Below the pieces are notes generated by a model. The model saw only the letters and a program-made list of their open reading frames with translations. It ran no database searches and was not told the DNA's origin. Positions 18,078 through 27,218 of a stretch of 64,000 nt of DNA are shown here, piece after piece. Within the stretch, counting starts at the first letter, position 1, and the number at the start of each line of letters is the position of its first letter. The position numbers were made by a program, and so were the translations under genes. Source of the stretch: Microbacterium sp. LWO13-1.2 (GTDB taxonomy: Bacteria > Actinomycetota > Actinomycetes > Actinomycetales > Microbacteriaceae); assembly GCF_038397725.1 (NCBI RefSeq), contig NZ_CP151634.1:3596001-3660000 (forward strand), in the 5' to 3' direction.

Positions 18078-18887
18078 TCAGCGCGGGATGACCTTGTAGC
18101 GGCGCACCCGCAAAGACGGGTTCACGGCGCGCACGCGTTCGATCGCGGCGCGCTCCACGACAGCCGCGGCGATGCCGTCGCCGGTGCCGATCCCGGCGAG
18201 CACGACGCCCTGCGGGTCGATGATCTGCGAGTGACCGACGCCGATCGGGGTGGGGTGATCGGCCGCGACGACGTAGGCCGTGTTCTCGATGGCGCGGGCG
18301 GCGAGCAGCGTCGTCCAATGGTGCTCCTTGAGCGGGCCACGGACCCACTCCGCGGGCACGACCAGGACGTCGGCACCGGCATCCACCAGGGTGCGCGCCA
18401 CCTCAGGGAAGCGCAGATCGTAGCAGGTCATCAGCCCGAACCGCAGTCCCCCGACGTCGAATGTCGACGCCTCCCCCACATCGCCCGCCTCGATCCAGTC
18501 CGACTCCCGCTGCCCGAACGCGTCGTACAGGTGCTGCTTGCGGTAGACCGCGAGGATGCCGTCTCCCCGCACGGCCACGACGGCATTGCGCACATGCTGC
18601 TCGTCGGCCGCCCGTTCGGCGAGACCCGCGACGATGACCACGGCGTACTCGGCCGCAAGCGCGGTCAGCGCGGTCACGAACTCGCCGTCGAGCGGTTCGG
18701 CGTTCTCCGCGAGGGTGGCGTCCATCGGGTCGACGAAATAGCTGGAGTACTCCGGGAACACCACCAGCTTCGCTCCGCGCGCGGCGGCATCTGCCGTCAG
18801 CGCGGCGATCCGCTCGAGGTTGTCGGCGCGAGATGCCGTCGGCGCGAACTGGCAGACGGCAACGGGCAGTGCGGATGTCTCGGACAT
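18078..18887 (-). CDS. Carbon-nitrogen hydrolase (nitrilase superfamily amidase)
   Basis: 269 aa. The Glu-Lys-Cys catalytic triad is visible: Glu in VVFPEYSSYF (about 45), Lys in VYRKQHLYDAFGQ (about 117) and Cys in GLMTCYDLRFPE (about 153). The arrangement is like the deaminated-glutathione amidase/omega-amidase branch (NitFhit/YafV type), so repair of deaminated metabolites is likely but the substrate is not shown. The ATG at 18887 follows a GGGAGG sequence. It is convergent with the aminotransferase gene. Confidence 0.88.
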   Translation of the reverse strand: MSETSALPVAVCQFAPTASRADNLERIAALTADAAARGAKLVVFPEYSSYFVDPMDATLAENAEPLDGEFVTALTALAAEYAVVIVAGLAERAADEQHVRNAVVAVRGDGILAVYRKQHLYDAFGQRESDWIEAGDVGEASTFDVGGLRFGLMTCYDLRFPEVARTLVDAGADVLVVPAEWVRGPLKEHHWTTLLAARAIENTAYVVAADHPTPIGVGHSQIIDPQGVVLAGIGTGDGIAAAVVERAAIERVRAVNPSLRVRRYKVIPR

Positions 18888-18976
18888 GCCCCCATCCTCC
18901 CAGCATCCGCCCGCGCTTCAATGACGATTCAGCCGGCGTTGGCGCTTCTGAGACACGCCCGGGGGGTCGCGCTCGA

Positions 18977-19006
18977 TTCGCCGACCCCCGGAATCCGTGA
19001 TAAGTT
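18977..19006 (+). promoter_or_regulatory. Putative tRNA-fMet promoter
   Basis: TTCGCC at 18977-18982 (weak -35), 18-nt spacer, TAAGTT at 19001-19006 (-10), about 11 nt before the tRNA. Confidence 0.45.
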
Positions 19007-19017
19007 ACTTCTTGTGC

Positions 19018-19091
19018 CGCGGGGTGGAGCAGTTCGGTAGCTCGCCGGGCTCATAACCCGGAGGTCGCAGGTTCAAATCCTGTCCCCGCAA
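19018..19091 (+). tRNA. Initiator tRNA-Met (CAT anticodon)
   Basis: The cloverleaf can be folded by eye: acceptor CGCGGGG with CCCCGCA, which gives the C1:A72 mismatch typical of bacterial initiator tRNA. The anticodon arm is CCGGG-CTCATAA-CCCGG, with three consecutive G:C pairs next to the loop, also an initiator mark. The T arm contains GTTCAAATC. The CCA end is not encoded; ACA follows position 73. Confidence 0.95.
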
Positions 19092-19097
19092 CAAAAG

Positions 19098-19127
19098 AAG
19101 GCCCGGATCCGCAAGGATCCGGGCCTT
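19098..19127 (+). terminator. tRNA-fMet terminator
   Basis: A 13-bp stem (19098-19110 with 19115-19127) with a GCAA loop, followed by CATCTTTCTCT. Its 3' end touches the stop codon of the convergent flavoprotein gene. Confidence 0.85.
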
Positions 19128-20530
19128 CATCTTTCTCTGGAAGCCTCGCCCCGAGCGCGGTCGCTCAGCAGCCCCAGAGCCTGCAGACCCGGCTCCCGGT
19201 GCTGTTTCAGTCGGGCTTTCACGGCATCCAGTTCCGCTGACTCGCCGTATCCGGCGGGCACGCGCGCTGGATTCAGCGCCACCCGGTTCGCCCACTCCGA
19301 GATGTCGGGTTCCGCCCCGAACGCCTTCGCAGAGCGCGTGCCGAGGATCGTCATCTCGACCCAGTCCGCGAGGGTGCTCGAGTACGGCGAGGGGAGGCAG
19401 ACGCGGTTCTTCTCGCCGTCGTCGTCACGAGTCGCCTCGACGTAGCCGATCATCGCGGCACCGAAGCACGGGAACCCGGTGCGAGTCGGCTGCGGTCTGA
19501 TGGCGTCGCCGCCCCAGATCGGCACCAGTGGCCGTCGTCGCAGCCCCTCAGCCGCGCAGTGCACGACGACAGCCTCCCGCTGGACCGCCTCCGTCCCGTC
19601 GTCGAACAACAGCCACCCAGGCTCGACCCGCCGCAGGTGCCCTCGGCGCACGACATGCTCGACCGTACGCAGCAGAGTCAGCTCCCACAGGGCGAGGGTC
19701 GGCGTTCGCGCCATCGTGGGCAAGACGGAACGATCGATCCGCAGCAGTACCTCGGCATCCTCCAGGCGGAGGAACAGATCGTCGAGTGACGTCGCCAGGC
19801 GGGCCGCCTCCATCGTGTCGGCCGCCATCCCCAGCAGGATCGCGGGATCGGGCTGCACCTTCGCGCGATTGAGCATCCACGGATCCCGTGGGCGCACCCA
19901 GCAGATCGCTCCGGGGGCAATGCCGCGGCCGAGCAGCCACACGATCGAGTCCGTCGCGGTCTTACCCGAACCGACGATGACGTATTGGTGCTGCGGATGC
20001 TCCAGGTCGGGCAGCTCATTGACCAGGATCACCCGGGCGCCCTCCGCGACCTCGAACGGCGGCGGCACCATCGCGGGGATTCTCGGCGCCAGGTAGGTCG
20101 CATCCACGATTCGGCAGCGAGACGTCACGGCGAACCCGGGTCCCCCGCCGCCGGAGGAGACTCGGCCGTCGCCGAGGTACGTGCAGCCTCCGAAGAACTC
20201 GACTTTGCCGGATGCGAGCATCCGCTCCGCGAGAACGGATGCGTAGTACGCGCAGATCTGATCGCGGTCGGCTCGCTCCTGCAGCCCGGCCTCGGGGCCT
20301 TGCGTCTGCAGCCTTCCGCCGCCGAGCAGCGTGGATGCCACGCCGTAGAACATCGAGGCCTGGTGGAGGCGGACGAAGGGGTACGCGTCCAGCCAGTGGC
20401 CGCCCGGGGCGTCCCGCTGGTCGACGAGCGCCACCCGCACGTCGGCGTGGTCGATCAGCGCGTCGGTGAAAGCCATGCCGGCCGCTCCGGCGCCCACCAC
20501 GAGGTAGTCGACATCCAGCGTCCTGGGCAT
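19127..20530 (-). CDS. FAD-dependent NAD(P)-binding oxidoreductase
   Basis: 467 aa. The N-terminal Rossmann FAD motif is YLVVGAGAAGMAF near residue 9, followed by DQRDAPGGHWLDAYPFVRLHQ, a pattern shared with flavin monooxygenase-like and lysine/ornithine hydroxylase-like proteins. A second dinucleotide-binding segment, YVIVGSGKTATDS, lies near 183. The C-terminal part is unlike well-known enzymes and the substrate is not evident. It stands alone, convergent with the tRNA. ATG at 20530 has only a weak GGGAAG upstream. Confidence 0.78.
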   Translation of the reverse strand: MPRTLDVDYLVVGAGAAGMAFTDALIDHADVRVALVDQRDAPGGHWLDAYPFVRLHQASMFYGVASTLLGGGRLQTQGPEAGLQERADRDQICAYYASVLAERMLASGKVEFFGGCTYLGDGRVSSGGGGPGFAVTSRCRIVDATYLAPRIPAMVPPPFEVAEGARVILVNELPDLEHPQHQYVIVGSGKTATDSIVWLLGRGIAPGAICWVRPRDPWMLNRAKVQPDPAILLGMAADTMEAARLATSLDDLFLRLEDAEVLLRIDRSVLPTMARTPTLALWELTLLRTVEHVVRRGHLRRVEPGWLLFDDGTEAVQREAVVVHCAAEGLRRRPLVPIWGGDAIRPQPTRTGFPCFGAAMIGYVEATRDDDGEKNRVCLPSPYSSTLADWVEMTILGTRSAKAFGAEPDISEWANRVALNPARVPAGYGESAELDAVKARLKQHREPGLQALGLLSDRARGEASRER

Positions 20531-20595
20531 CTTCCCAGTGAAGCACCGGCCGGGTGGCGCGTCCAGAGCATGCGAGACGCGAGTGCAGGACGCAG

Positions 20596-20623
20596 AATGG
20601 GCGCCCCCGGAGGGGCGCCCATT
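20596..20623. terminator. Intrinsic terminator of UPF0182 gene
   Basis: A 12-bp stem (20596-20607 with 20612-20623) and CGGA loop between the UPF0182 stop and the flavoprotein start, both on the minus strand. The U-tract is short. Confidence 0.7.
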
Positions 20624-20641
20624 TCGTCCGTCGGTCGCGGA

Positions 20642-23542
20642 CTACTTCGCCGCGGCGTCCAGTTCGAGCAGCTTGTTCACTGCAGCTGTGAGGCGCTTGT
20701 CGGCCTCCGCGAACTTGGTGAGGTCGCCCGCCTTCAGCGCGGCCTCACGGTCGAGCAGCGCCTGCTGAGCCGCCGCCAGTGCGTCAGCCTCGGCATCGGT
20801 CGGCGTCGTCGGCACCTCGCCGGCATCCGGATCCGTCGGCTCCTCGGTGCCCGGTTCCGTGGGCTCGACCGTGTCGTCACCGCCGTCGGCTCCGGCGTCG
20901 CCGCCGAACAGCTTGTCCAGCGCCGCTGTCAAGGTGTCCTCGAACGCGACTTCGTCACCGAAGGCGACCAGCACCTTCTGCAGGCGAGGCAGCTTCGTCC
21001 CCTCGGAGGATTGCACGTACACCGGCTGCACATAGAGCAGGCCGCCGCCGACCGGAAGGGTCAACAGGTTGCCGTAGAGAACCTGCGACTCGCCCTGCTG
21101 CAGCAGGTTCAGCTGCGGCACGACCGCAGTGTCGGAGTTGTAGGTGTTCTGCACCTGACCTGGACCGGGCACCGTGGTGTCGGTGTCGATCTCGAGCATG
21201 CGCAGCTGTCCGTAGCCCTCGGCCTTGACACCGGCCTCGGCCCCGGCATCGGAGTCGACCGCGAGATACCCCATGAGCACGTCACGGTTACTTCCGCCCT
21301 GCGCCGACGGGATGAACGTCGAGAACATCGAGAAGCGCGGCGAATCCTGGCCGGGCATCTGCATGGTCAGGTAGTACGGGGGCTGGAGCTCCGACTCGCT
21401 GCGCGGGTCGTTCGGCGTCTGCCAGCGGTTGTCCTGCTGGGCGAAGGAACCGGCCTTGTCGATGTGGTACGTCCCGAGAATCTCCCGCTGGATCTTGAAC
21501 AGGTCGGTCGGGTACCGCACGTGGCTCATCAGATCGCTGGACATCTCGCTGATTGGCTCGACTGTCGACGGGTAGATCTTCTGCCAGGTCTTGAGGATCG
21601 GGTCCTCGGTGTCCCACGCGTAGAGGGTCACCGAGCCGTCGTAGGCGTCGACCGTCGCCTTGACCGAGTTGCGGACGTAGTTGATCTCGTCGATCGCAAG
21701 CGTCGGCGCCTGGACGTTGGAGTCGGCGATCGCGTCCGAAAGGCTCACCTTCGACGAGTACGGGTACGTCGAGCTCGTCGTGTAGCCGTCCACGATCCAG
21801 ACGATCCGGCCGTCGACGACGCTCGGGTACGGGTCGCTGTCCAGCTCGAGGTACGGCGCCACCTTCTGCACGCGGGTCTTCGGGTCGCGATCGTAGAGGA
21901 TCTGCGACTCCTCGTTCACGAGGTTCGAGAACAGGATCTGCTCGGACTGGAACTTGAGCGCATAGAGCAACTTGGTGAAGGTGTCGCCGATGCGCGGCCC
22001 TCCTTCACCCTCGAAGGTCGTCTTCGTCTCGCTGGAGCCGTCCTTGCCCCGCGGGTAGTCGATCTCGGCCGGCTCGGCGCCCTCCGGCGCTCCCACGATC
22101 GAGTACTCCGGCGAGGACTCGCCGAAGTAGACGCGCGGCTCGAACTTCTCGGAGTCCGTGAGGAATCCGGCCGAAGGGATGCCCCGCTCGAGGAACACCG
22201 GCTCGCCGTCGGAGGTGCGCTGGTTACCTGCCGCCGCGACGAGACCGTAGCCGTGCGTGTAGACCGCGGCGACGTTGTTCCAGTTGCCGCTGTCGACGCC
22301 CTCCATATCGAGGTCGCGCACCGACACCACGGTGTCCTGCATGACGCCGTCGATCTCGTAGCGGTCGACGTCGAGCGTCTGCTGGAACTGGTAGTAGCCG
22401 CGGTACTGCTCGAGCTGACGCACGGTGGGGCTGATGACCTCGGGGTCGACGATGCGGATGGATGCCGTGGTCGCGGCGTCTTCGCGCAGCTGACCGGCCT
22501 CGGCACTGGTCTCGGCCGTGAACGGCGTCGTCTCGAGATCGGCGACGCCGTAGGCCTCTTTGGTGCCGTCGATGTTGCGCTGGTAGAACTCGGCCTGGAG
22601 CGAGTTCTGGTTCGGTCCCACCTGGAAGGTGTCGACAGCCCACGGGTAGCCGACGCCGACGACGAGGGATGCCACGATGAGCAGCGCGGTCGCCGCCAGC
22701 GGGAACCGCCACCGGCCGATGATCGCGGTCACGAAGAACAGCACGGCGACGAGGGCCGCGAGGATCGCGAGGATCGCCAGGCCCGGGATGGTCGCGTTCG
22801 CGCCGGTGTACGCGGCGCCGATGATGCGATCGTCCTCAGCGACGAGTGTCAGGTAGCGATCCAGCCAGAGGCTCACGGCCTGCACCAGCAGGTAGAGGCC
22901 GGCGAGCACCGCCAGCTGGATGCGAGCAGCCTTCGAGATGCGCAACTCGCCCTGGCCGATGCGAACCGAGCCGTAGAGGTACGACACCAGCGCCGTCACG
23001 AGGAGGCAGAGCAGCACCACTGCCGAGACGAATGCCAGCAGGATCGAATAGAACGGCATCGCGAACATGTAGAAGCCGGTGTCGAGACCGAACTGCGGAT
23101 CGACGGTGTCGGTGGCGACGCCGTTGGCCCACAGCCAGACCGTCTTCCACTGCGCCGCGGCCGAGAATCCGGCGAACAGACCGAAGAAGATCGGCATGCC
23201 CCACATGGCGAGACGGCGCAGCGGCTCGATGACCTCTTGGTAGCGGTCGAGCTGCGAGCTCAGCCGCACGTAGACCGGCCGCAGTCGGTAGGCGAGCTGG
23301 ATCGTCACGAACAGGGGCACGGCCATTCCGAGGAAGCCCAGTGCGAACATCAACGCGGTGGCGACCCACTGCGTGGTCAGCACATTCGCGAAACCGACCT
23401 GGTCGAACCAGAGGAACTCGGTGTAGAGCGAGGCGAAGACGAAGAATGCCGCGATCAGCGCGGCGATGATCACCATCGAGATGGTGATGATCCGTCGGGA
23501 CGTTCGGGGCGTGGCCGGATTCGGCGCGGAGGTCGTGGTCAC
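20642..23542 (-). CDS. UPF0182 family membrane protein
   Basis: 966 aa. Seven or so hydrophobic segments lie in the first third (about residues 20-45, 58-80, 112-130, 165-190, 210-235, 258-280, 285-305). A large extracytoplasmic region follows, then an acidic Pro/Glu/Thr linker (about 880-920) and a C-terminal Ala/Leu helix rich in heptads that may be a coiled coil. Size and layout match the actinobacterial UPF0182 family, whose biochemical role is not established. The start is GTG at 23542 with TAGGAT 6 nt upstream. Confidence 0.9.
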   Translation of the reverse strand: MTTTSAPNPATPRTSRRIITISMVIIAALIAAFFVFASLYTEFLWFDQVGFANVLTTQWVATALMFALGFLGMAVPLFVTIQLAYRLRPVYVRLSSQLDRYQEVIEPLRRLAMWGMPIFFGLFAGFSAAAQWKTVWLWANGVATDTVDPQFGLDTGFYMFAMPFYSILLAFVSAVVLLCLLVTALVSYLYGSVRIGQGELRISKAARIQLAVLAGLYLLVQAVSLWLDRYLTLVAEDDRIIGAAYTGANATIPGLAILAILAALVAVLFFVTAIIGRWRFPLAATALLIVASLVVGVGYPWAVDTFQVGPNQNSLQAEFYQRNIDGTKEAYGVADLETTPFTAETSAEAGQLREDAATTASIRIVDPEVISPTVRQLEQYRGYYQFQQTLDVDRYEIDGVMQDTVVSVRDLDMEGVDSGNWNNVAAVYTHGYGLVAAAGNQRTSDGEPVFLERGIPSAGFLTDSEKFEPRVYFGESSPEYSIVGAPEGAEPAEIDYPRGKDGSSETKTTFEGEGGPRIGDTFTKLLYALKFQSEQILFSNLVNEESQILYDRDPKTRVQKVAPYLELDSDPYPSVVDGRIVWIVDGYTTSSTYPYSSKVSLSDAIADSNVQAPTLAIDEINYVRNSVKATVDAYDGSVTLYAWDTEDPILKTWQKIYPSTVEPISEMSSDLMSHVRYPTDLFKIQREILGTYHIDKAGSFAQQDNRWQTPNDPRSESELQPPYYLTMQMPGQDSPRFSMFSTFIPSAQGGSNRDVLMGYLAVDSDAGAEAGVKAEGYGQLRMLEIDTDTTVPGPGQVQNTYNSDTAVVPQLNLLQQGESQVLYGNLLTLPVGGGLLYVQPVYVQSSEGTKLPRLQKVLVAFGDEVAFEDTLTAALDKLFGGDAGADGGDDTVEPTEPGTEEPTDPDAGEVPTTPTDAEADALAAAQQALLDREAALKAGDLTKFAEADKRLTAAVNKLLELDAAAK

Positions 23543-23548
23543 CGTCCC

Positions 23549-23554
23549 ATCCTA
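23549..23554 (-). promoter_or_regulatory. -10 element of leaderless UPF0182 gene
   Basis: TAGGAT on the minus strand, 6-nt spacer, then GTG at 23542. Confidence 0.65.
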
Positions 23555-23599
23555 GGCACGCCTGGCTATGAGCGGGGTCCCAAGCCGATCACGGCGCGG

Positions 23600-24685
23600 T
23601 CACGGAGCGACGCAGGTGGGAAGCGATTCCACATCGCCGTCGCTTGCGATCACCTCAAGCGCGTCCAGGGACTCATCGAGAGTTGCGGTGCGGATGACCT
23701 GCAATCCGTCCGGGACGTGGCCGATGACGTCTGCACAGTTCGCCTCTGGTGCGAGGAAGTACTCGGCTCCGGCATCCCGCGCGCCGTACAGCTTCTGCCG
23801 GATGCCGCCGATCGGCCCCACCGTGCCATCGGCCTCGATGGTGCCGGTTCCGGCGATATCCGCTCCCCCGTTGAGCTCGCCAGGGGTCAGCGTGTCGATG
23901 ATGCCGAGCGCGAACATCATGCCGGCGCTCGGACCCCCGACGTTGTCGAGCTGGATCGCGACCTCGAACGGGAAGTCGTACTCGGTCTTCAGGGAGATCC
24001 CGATCAGCCAGGTCGTCTGATCGCCCTCGGTGCGCTTCTCGGGCGTGAGCGATACCGTCTGCTCTTCACCGGCGCGGAGCACTGTGAGCTCGACGGGGTC
24101 GCCCTCGGCATCCTGAATCGCCTGCCGCAGCACCTTCGCCGAGGAGACCGACTCGCCGCCGATGGCGGTGATGACGTCACCCGCCTCGAGCAGCCCGTCC
24201 GCCGGGGCACCCTCGATCGTTTCGACGACATGCACACGCGCACCGGTGTCGTATCCCAGCTCCCCGAGGGCCGCGGCCGTCGCCTCGTGCTGGGAGTCGA
24301 CCATCAGCACCGCGTTGTGCTCGTCGCGCTGCTCGCTGCTGACCCCTTCGGGAAACACCGAGTCCAGCGGCACGACAGCGCGCGAGGAGTCGGTCCACGC
24401 CAGCGCCAATTCGAACCAGCTGGGGGTGCGCTCCCGATTGCCGATGACCTGGACCGTCGTGAGGTCGAGGGTTCCCGCGGTCTTGAAGGTCTCGACGCCC
24501 TCGATCCGGATCAGCGGAACCTGCTCGCCGTCCTTGCCTGCGGCGGTTCCGAGAGTGTCGTACACGGGGCCGGGACGCTGGATCACGTACGGCGTGGGCA
24601 GGAAGGTCAGCACGACGAGCGCGACGAGCGCGACGATCAGCGCCCAGACACCCAGTCCGGGCTTGGCAGACCGGAATCTGTCCAC
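23600..24685 (-). CDS. YlbL-type membrane serine protease (PDZ plus Lon proteolytic domain)
   Basis: 361 aa. One N-terminal membrane segment (about residues 12-34), a PDZ domain around 130-215 (GLLEAGDVITAIGGE), and a C-terminal Lon-like S16 domain. The Ser-Lys dyad is visible as GGPSAGMMFAL (Ser about 258) and GGIRQKLYGA (Lys about 302). Homologues are membrane-bound proteases in Gram-positive bacteria, one of them linked to DNA-damage checkpoint recovery in Bacillus. GTG at 24685 is chosen because GGAGG stands 7 nt upstream; an open frame continues to 24757 without a better site. Confidence 0.9.
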   Translation of the reverse strand: MDRFRSAKPGLGVWALIVALVALVVLTFLPTPYVIQRPGPVYDTLGTAAGKDGEQVPLIRIEGVETFKTAGTLDLTTVQVIGNRERTPSWFELALAWTDSSRAVVPLDSVFPEGVSSEQRDEHNAVLMVDSQHEATAAALGELGYDTGARVHVVETIEGAPADGLLEAGDVITAIGGESVSSAKVLRQAIQDAEGDPVELTVLRAGEEQTVSLTPEKRTEGDQTTWLIGISLKTEYDFPFEVAIQLDNVGGPSAGMMFALGIIDTLTPGELNGGADIAGTGTIEADGTVGPIGGIRQKLYGARDAGAEYFLAPEANCADVIGHVPDGLQVIRTATLDESLDALEVIASDGDVESLPTCVAP

Positions 24686-24758
24686 AGTGATCCTCCGTCG
24701 TTCGCGGGCGGCGTACAGCGATCTGCCCGCTTCGGGGTCACGTGCAGAAACCTGCAAC

Positions 24759-24764
24759 TAGCGT
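24759..24764 (+). promoter_or_regulatory. -10 element for the DUF2342-type gene
   Basis: TAGCGT, giving a leader of about 30 nt before the ATG at 24804 with a GAGAGGG ribosome-binding site. Confidence 0.5.
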
Positions 24765-24803
24765 AGATGCCACGGCTATCGGCGTGCTGAGAGGGCGAGC
24801 GAC

Positions 24804-26246
24804 ATGGCAGACAACGATCCCACCCCTGAAGACTTCCAGGAGTTCCTGCGACGGATGCTGTCCGGCCAGGGCGCCGGCGACATCGACCCGGAGGCGGTGC
24901 AGGGCGCCCTCGCCGGCATGGAGGGCCTGCAGCTCGACCCGGCGATGATGTCGACGATCATGTCGCAGCTGCAGGGCGCCTTCGGCGGAGACGCATGGGA
25001 GAACGCGCTGCGGCAGGCGCTGCACATCGCGAACCGCGACGGCCAGAGCATCACCGACGGCTCCCGCGGCTCGCTCGTCGACGCGTTCACCTTGGCGAAC
25101 CTGTGGCTCAGCGAGGCGACGACGATCTCGGAGCTCGCCGAGGCACCGAAGGCGATGACCCGCGGCGAATGGGTGGAGGCGACCCTGCCGGTGTGGAAGG
25201 AGATCGCCGACCCGGTGTCGACGAGCATCGCCGACGCCCTCACCAGCGCGCTCGACACGCAGGTCCCCGAGGAGATGCGCGGACTCGTGCAGGGGGCGGG
25301 CAAGCTCATGCGCGGACTCGGCGGCTCGGTGTTCGCCGCCCAGTTCGGCCAGGTGCTCGGCAACCTGTCGCTCGAGGTGGTCTCCGGCGGCGACGTCGGC
25401 ATTCCGGTGCTGCCGGCCGGCACCGCCGCGGTGATCCCGCAGAACCTCACCGCGTTCGGCGAAGGACTCGAGATCCCCGAGGACCAGATCGCGCTGTACC
25501 TCGCGACGCGCGAACTCGCCCACGCCCGTCTGTATCGCCATGCCAAGTGGCTGCACCTGCACGTGATGGCCCAGATCACCGACTTCGCCCGCGGGGTCAC
25601 CGTCGACGTCGATGCCCTGGAGGACGTCGCAAGCCGACTCGACCCGTCGAACCCCGAGGAGCTGCGAGCCGCCATCGAGGGCGGCGCACTTCTTCCGACG
25701 CAGACCGAGGCGCAGCGCGAGGCTCTGACCAGGCTCGAGAACCTCGTCGCGACGATCGACGGATGGGTCGACGTGGTCACTGCTCAGGCCACCTCGCGGC
25801 TACCCGACGGCGCACGCCTCGCCGAGGCTGCTCGTCGCCGGCGTGCTGTCGGCGGGCCGGCCGAGGATGCCCTCGGCGCGCTGGTCGGGTTGAAGCTGCG
25901 CCCACGACGGATGCGCGAAGCCGTCGCCATGTGGCAGGCGGTGACGGATGCCGTCGGAACGGCCGCCCGCGACGCGCTGTGGGACTACCCCGACCTCATG
26001 CCGACGGCTGAGGACATCGACGATCCCAGCGCGCTGGTGGCCCGCCTGCAGGCCATCGCCCGCGGCGACGAGCCGGTGGCCGACGAGTTCGACGAAGCGC
26101 TCGCGCGCCTCCTGGACGGCGACGACTTCACCGGCGGAACGGAAGCGGAGCCGGTTTCGGACAGCGGACCGCACTCGGATGCGCCGGAAGGCGACGCGGA
26201 CGCACCGGAAGACGAACACGGCACCGGGGGCGACCGACCGGTCTGA
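24804..26246 (+). CDS. DUF2342-type 'zinc-dependent metalloprotease' family protein
   Basis: 480 aa. Residues 1-60 are a flexible N-terminus, followed by a mainly helical domain. The family's presumed zincin-like motif appears as TRELAHARLYRHAKWL near residue 235; a canonical HEXXH is not visible here, so catalytic activity is uncertain. The last 50 residues are low-complexity and acidic. Homologues occur across actinobacteria next to uvrD2, nudC or ylbL-like genes, and the same synteny is seen here. It is transcribed divergently from the YlbL-type protease gene. Confidence 0.82.
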   Translation: MADNDPTPEDFQEFLRRMLSGQGAGDIDPEAVQGALAGMEGLQLDPAMMSTIMSQLQGAFGGDAWENALRQALHIANRDGQSITDGSRGSLVDAFTLANLWLSEATTISELAEAPKAMTRGEWVEATLPVWKEIADPVSTSIADALTSALDTQVPEEMRGLVQGAGKLMRGLGGSVFAAQFGQVLGNLSLEVVSGGDVGIPVLPAGTAAVIPQNLTAFGEGLEIPEDQIALYLATRELAHARLYRHAKWLHLHVMAQITDFARGVTVDVDALEDVASRLDPSNPEELRAAIEGGALLPTQTEAQREALTRLENLVATIDGWVDVVTAQATSRLPDGARLAEAARRRRAVGGPAEDALGALVGLKLRPRRMREAVAMWQAVTDAVGTAARDALWDYPDLMPTAEDIDDPSALVARLQAIARGDEPVADEFDEALARLLDGDDFTGGTEAEPVSDSGPHSDAPEGDADAPEDEHGTGGDRPV

Positions 26247-26348
26247 GCGGAGTATCCACTTCTCCTCCCCAACGGGAGATATCCGGAAGTTGTCCACGGA
26301 TGCCCTTCGAGTGCCCCGCGCGCTCTCGGCAGTCGTGAGAATCGGGGC

Positions 26349-27218
26349 ATGTCTCCGCTCTCGTCCAAGACGATCACCCGGCTCGACCCGTCCGCTCCCC
26401 TGCTCTGGCGCGACGAGCAGACGCTGCAGCTCGGCGTCGACGGAAGCGTGCGCATCGAGGTCGTCGGCGTCTGGGTCGAGGCCCTGCTGGTCCGGATGTG
26501 CGCCGGCTTCCAGCGCCGAGGCTTCGACGTCATCGCTCACGCGTCCGGGGCGCCTCGCGATGAGGCGCGGATGCTGCTGCGACGTCTCCAGCCGTTGCTC
26601 GTCGACGACCCGCCTCCGCCGCCCGCGGTCTGGGTGGAGGGTGTCAACATCACAGACGCGCGTTGCGAGTACCGGATGCGGGACGCTCTCGCCGACGAGG
26701 GACTCTCCTCGGGCGCACGCACGGATCCAGATGCCATCGGCGTGATCCTCGTGCAGGGCGCGGCGGCGGCCCTTCAGCTCGCCCCGTACCTCAGCGCGGA
26801 CATCCCGCACCTCCCGGTGGCCTTCGAAACCGGACGTGTCACGGTCGGCCCGCTCGTCGTCCCCGGGATCACCCCCTGCCTCTCCTGCCGCGACGGACAT
26901 GAGCGCGATCGCGACCCGGCATGGCCTCGGCTCCATGCCCAGCTGATCGCTCGCCATTCCGGCCCCATCGCGGTCGTGCACGTGGCAGAGGCCGCTGCCC
27001 TCGCCGCCCGCATCCTGTCGGCACCGGAGAGCGACGCATCAGCGATCGCTCAGATCACTGCAGACGGCGCCCGCGCGTGGCGCTCGGTGACGTTTCACGC
27101 AGAATGCCGGTGCCGCGAGCAGTCGTTCCCATCTCAGCGAGAAAGCGCGACGGTGCCCGCTCCCCTCGTCCTGCCGCGCGCGACCACGACAAGGACAGCG
27201 TTCGCGCAGCCCGCGTGA
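26349..27218 (+). CDS. ThiF/TOMM leader-binding-like protein with Cys pairs (orphan)
   Basis: 289 aa. The region PGITPCLSCRDGHERDRD near residue 178, followed by the WPRLHAQLI helix, and a late CRC pair near 256, resemble the zinc-binding parts of actinobacterial ThiF-like or 'TOMM precursor leader peptide-binding' proteins. No YcaO cyclodehydratase or precursor peptide gene is nearby. The nucleotide-binding loop of E1 enzymes is not obvious, so it may be a degenerate or non-catalytic member. ATG at 26349 has GAGAAT 6 nt upstream. Its 3' end overlaps the convergent uvrD2 gene by 164 bp. Confidence 0.65.
   Translation: MSPLSSKTITRLDPSAPLLWRDEQTLQLGVDGSVRIEVVGVWVEALLVRMCAGFQRRGFDVIAHASGAPRDEARMLLRRLQPLLVDDPPPPPAVWVEGVNITDARCEYRMRDALADEGLSSGARTDPDAIGVILVQGAAAALQLAPYLSADIPHLPVAFETGRVTVGPLVVPGITPCLSCRDGHERDRDPAWPRLHAQLIARHSGPIAVVHVAEAAALAARILSAPESDASAIAQITADGARAWRSVTFHAECRCREQSFPSQRESATVPAPLVLPRATTTRTAFAQPA

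Noticed and set aside
20531..20545. Leaderless promoter for the flavoprotein gene
   Set aside because: The hexamer 6 nt before the ATG is TTCACT and lacks the conserved A at position 2.
19985..24766. A 4.8-kb open reading frame (about 1,590 codons) on the + strand opposite the flavoprotein, UPF0182 and protease genes
   Set aside because: It crosses three well-supported genes on the other strand, is Arg/His/Gly-rich low-complexity and has no recognisable domain. Strong GC3 bias leaves stop codons rare in this antisense frame.
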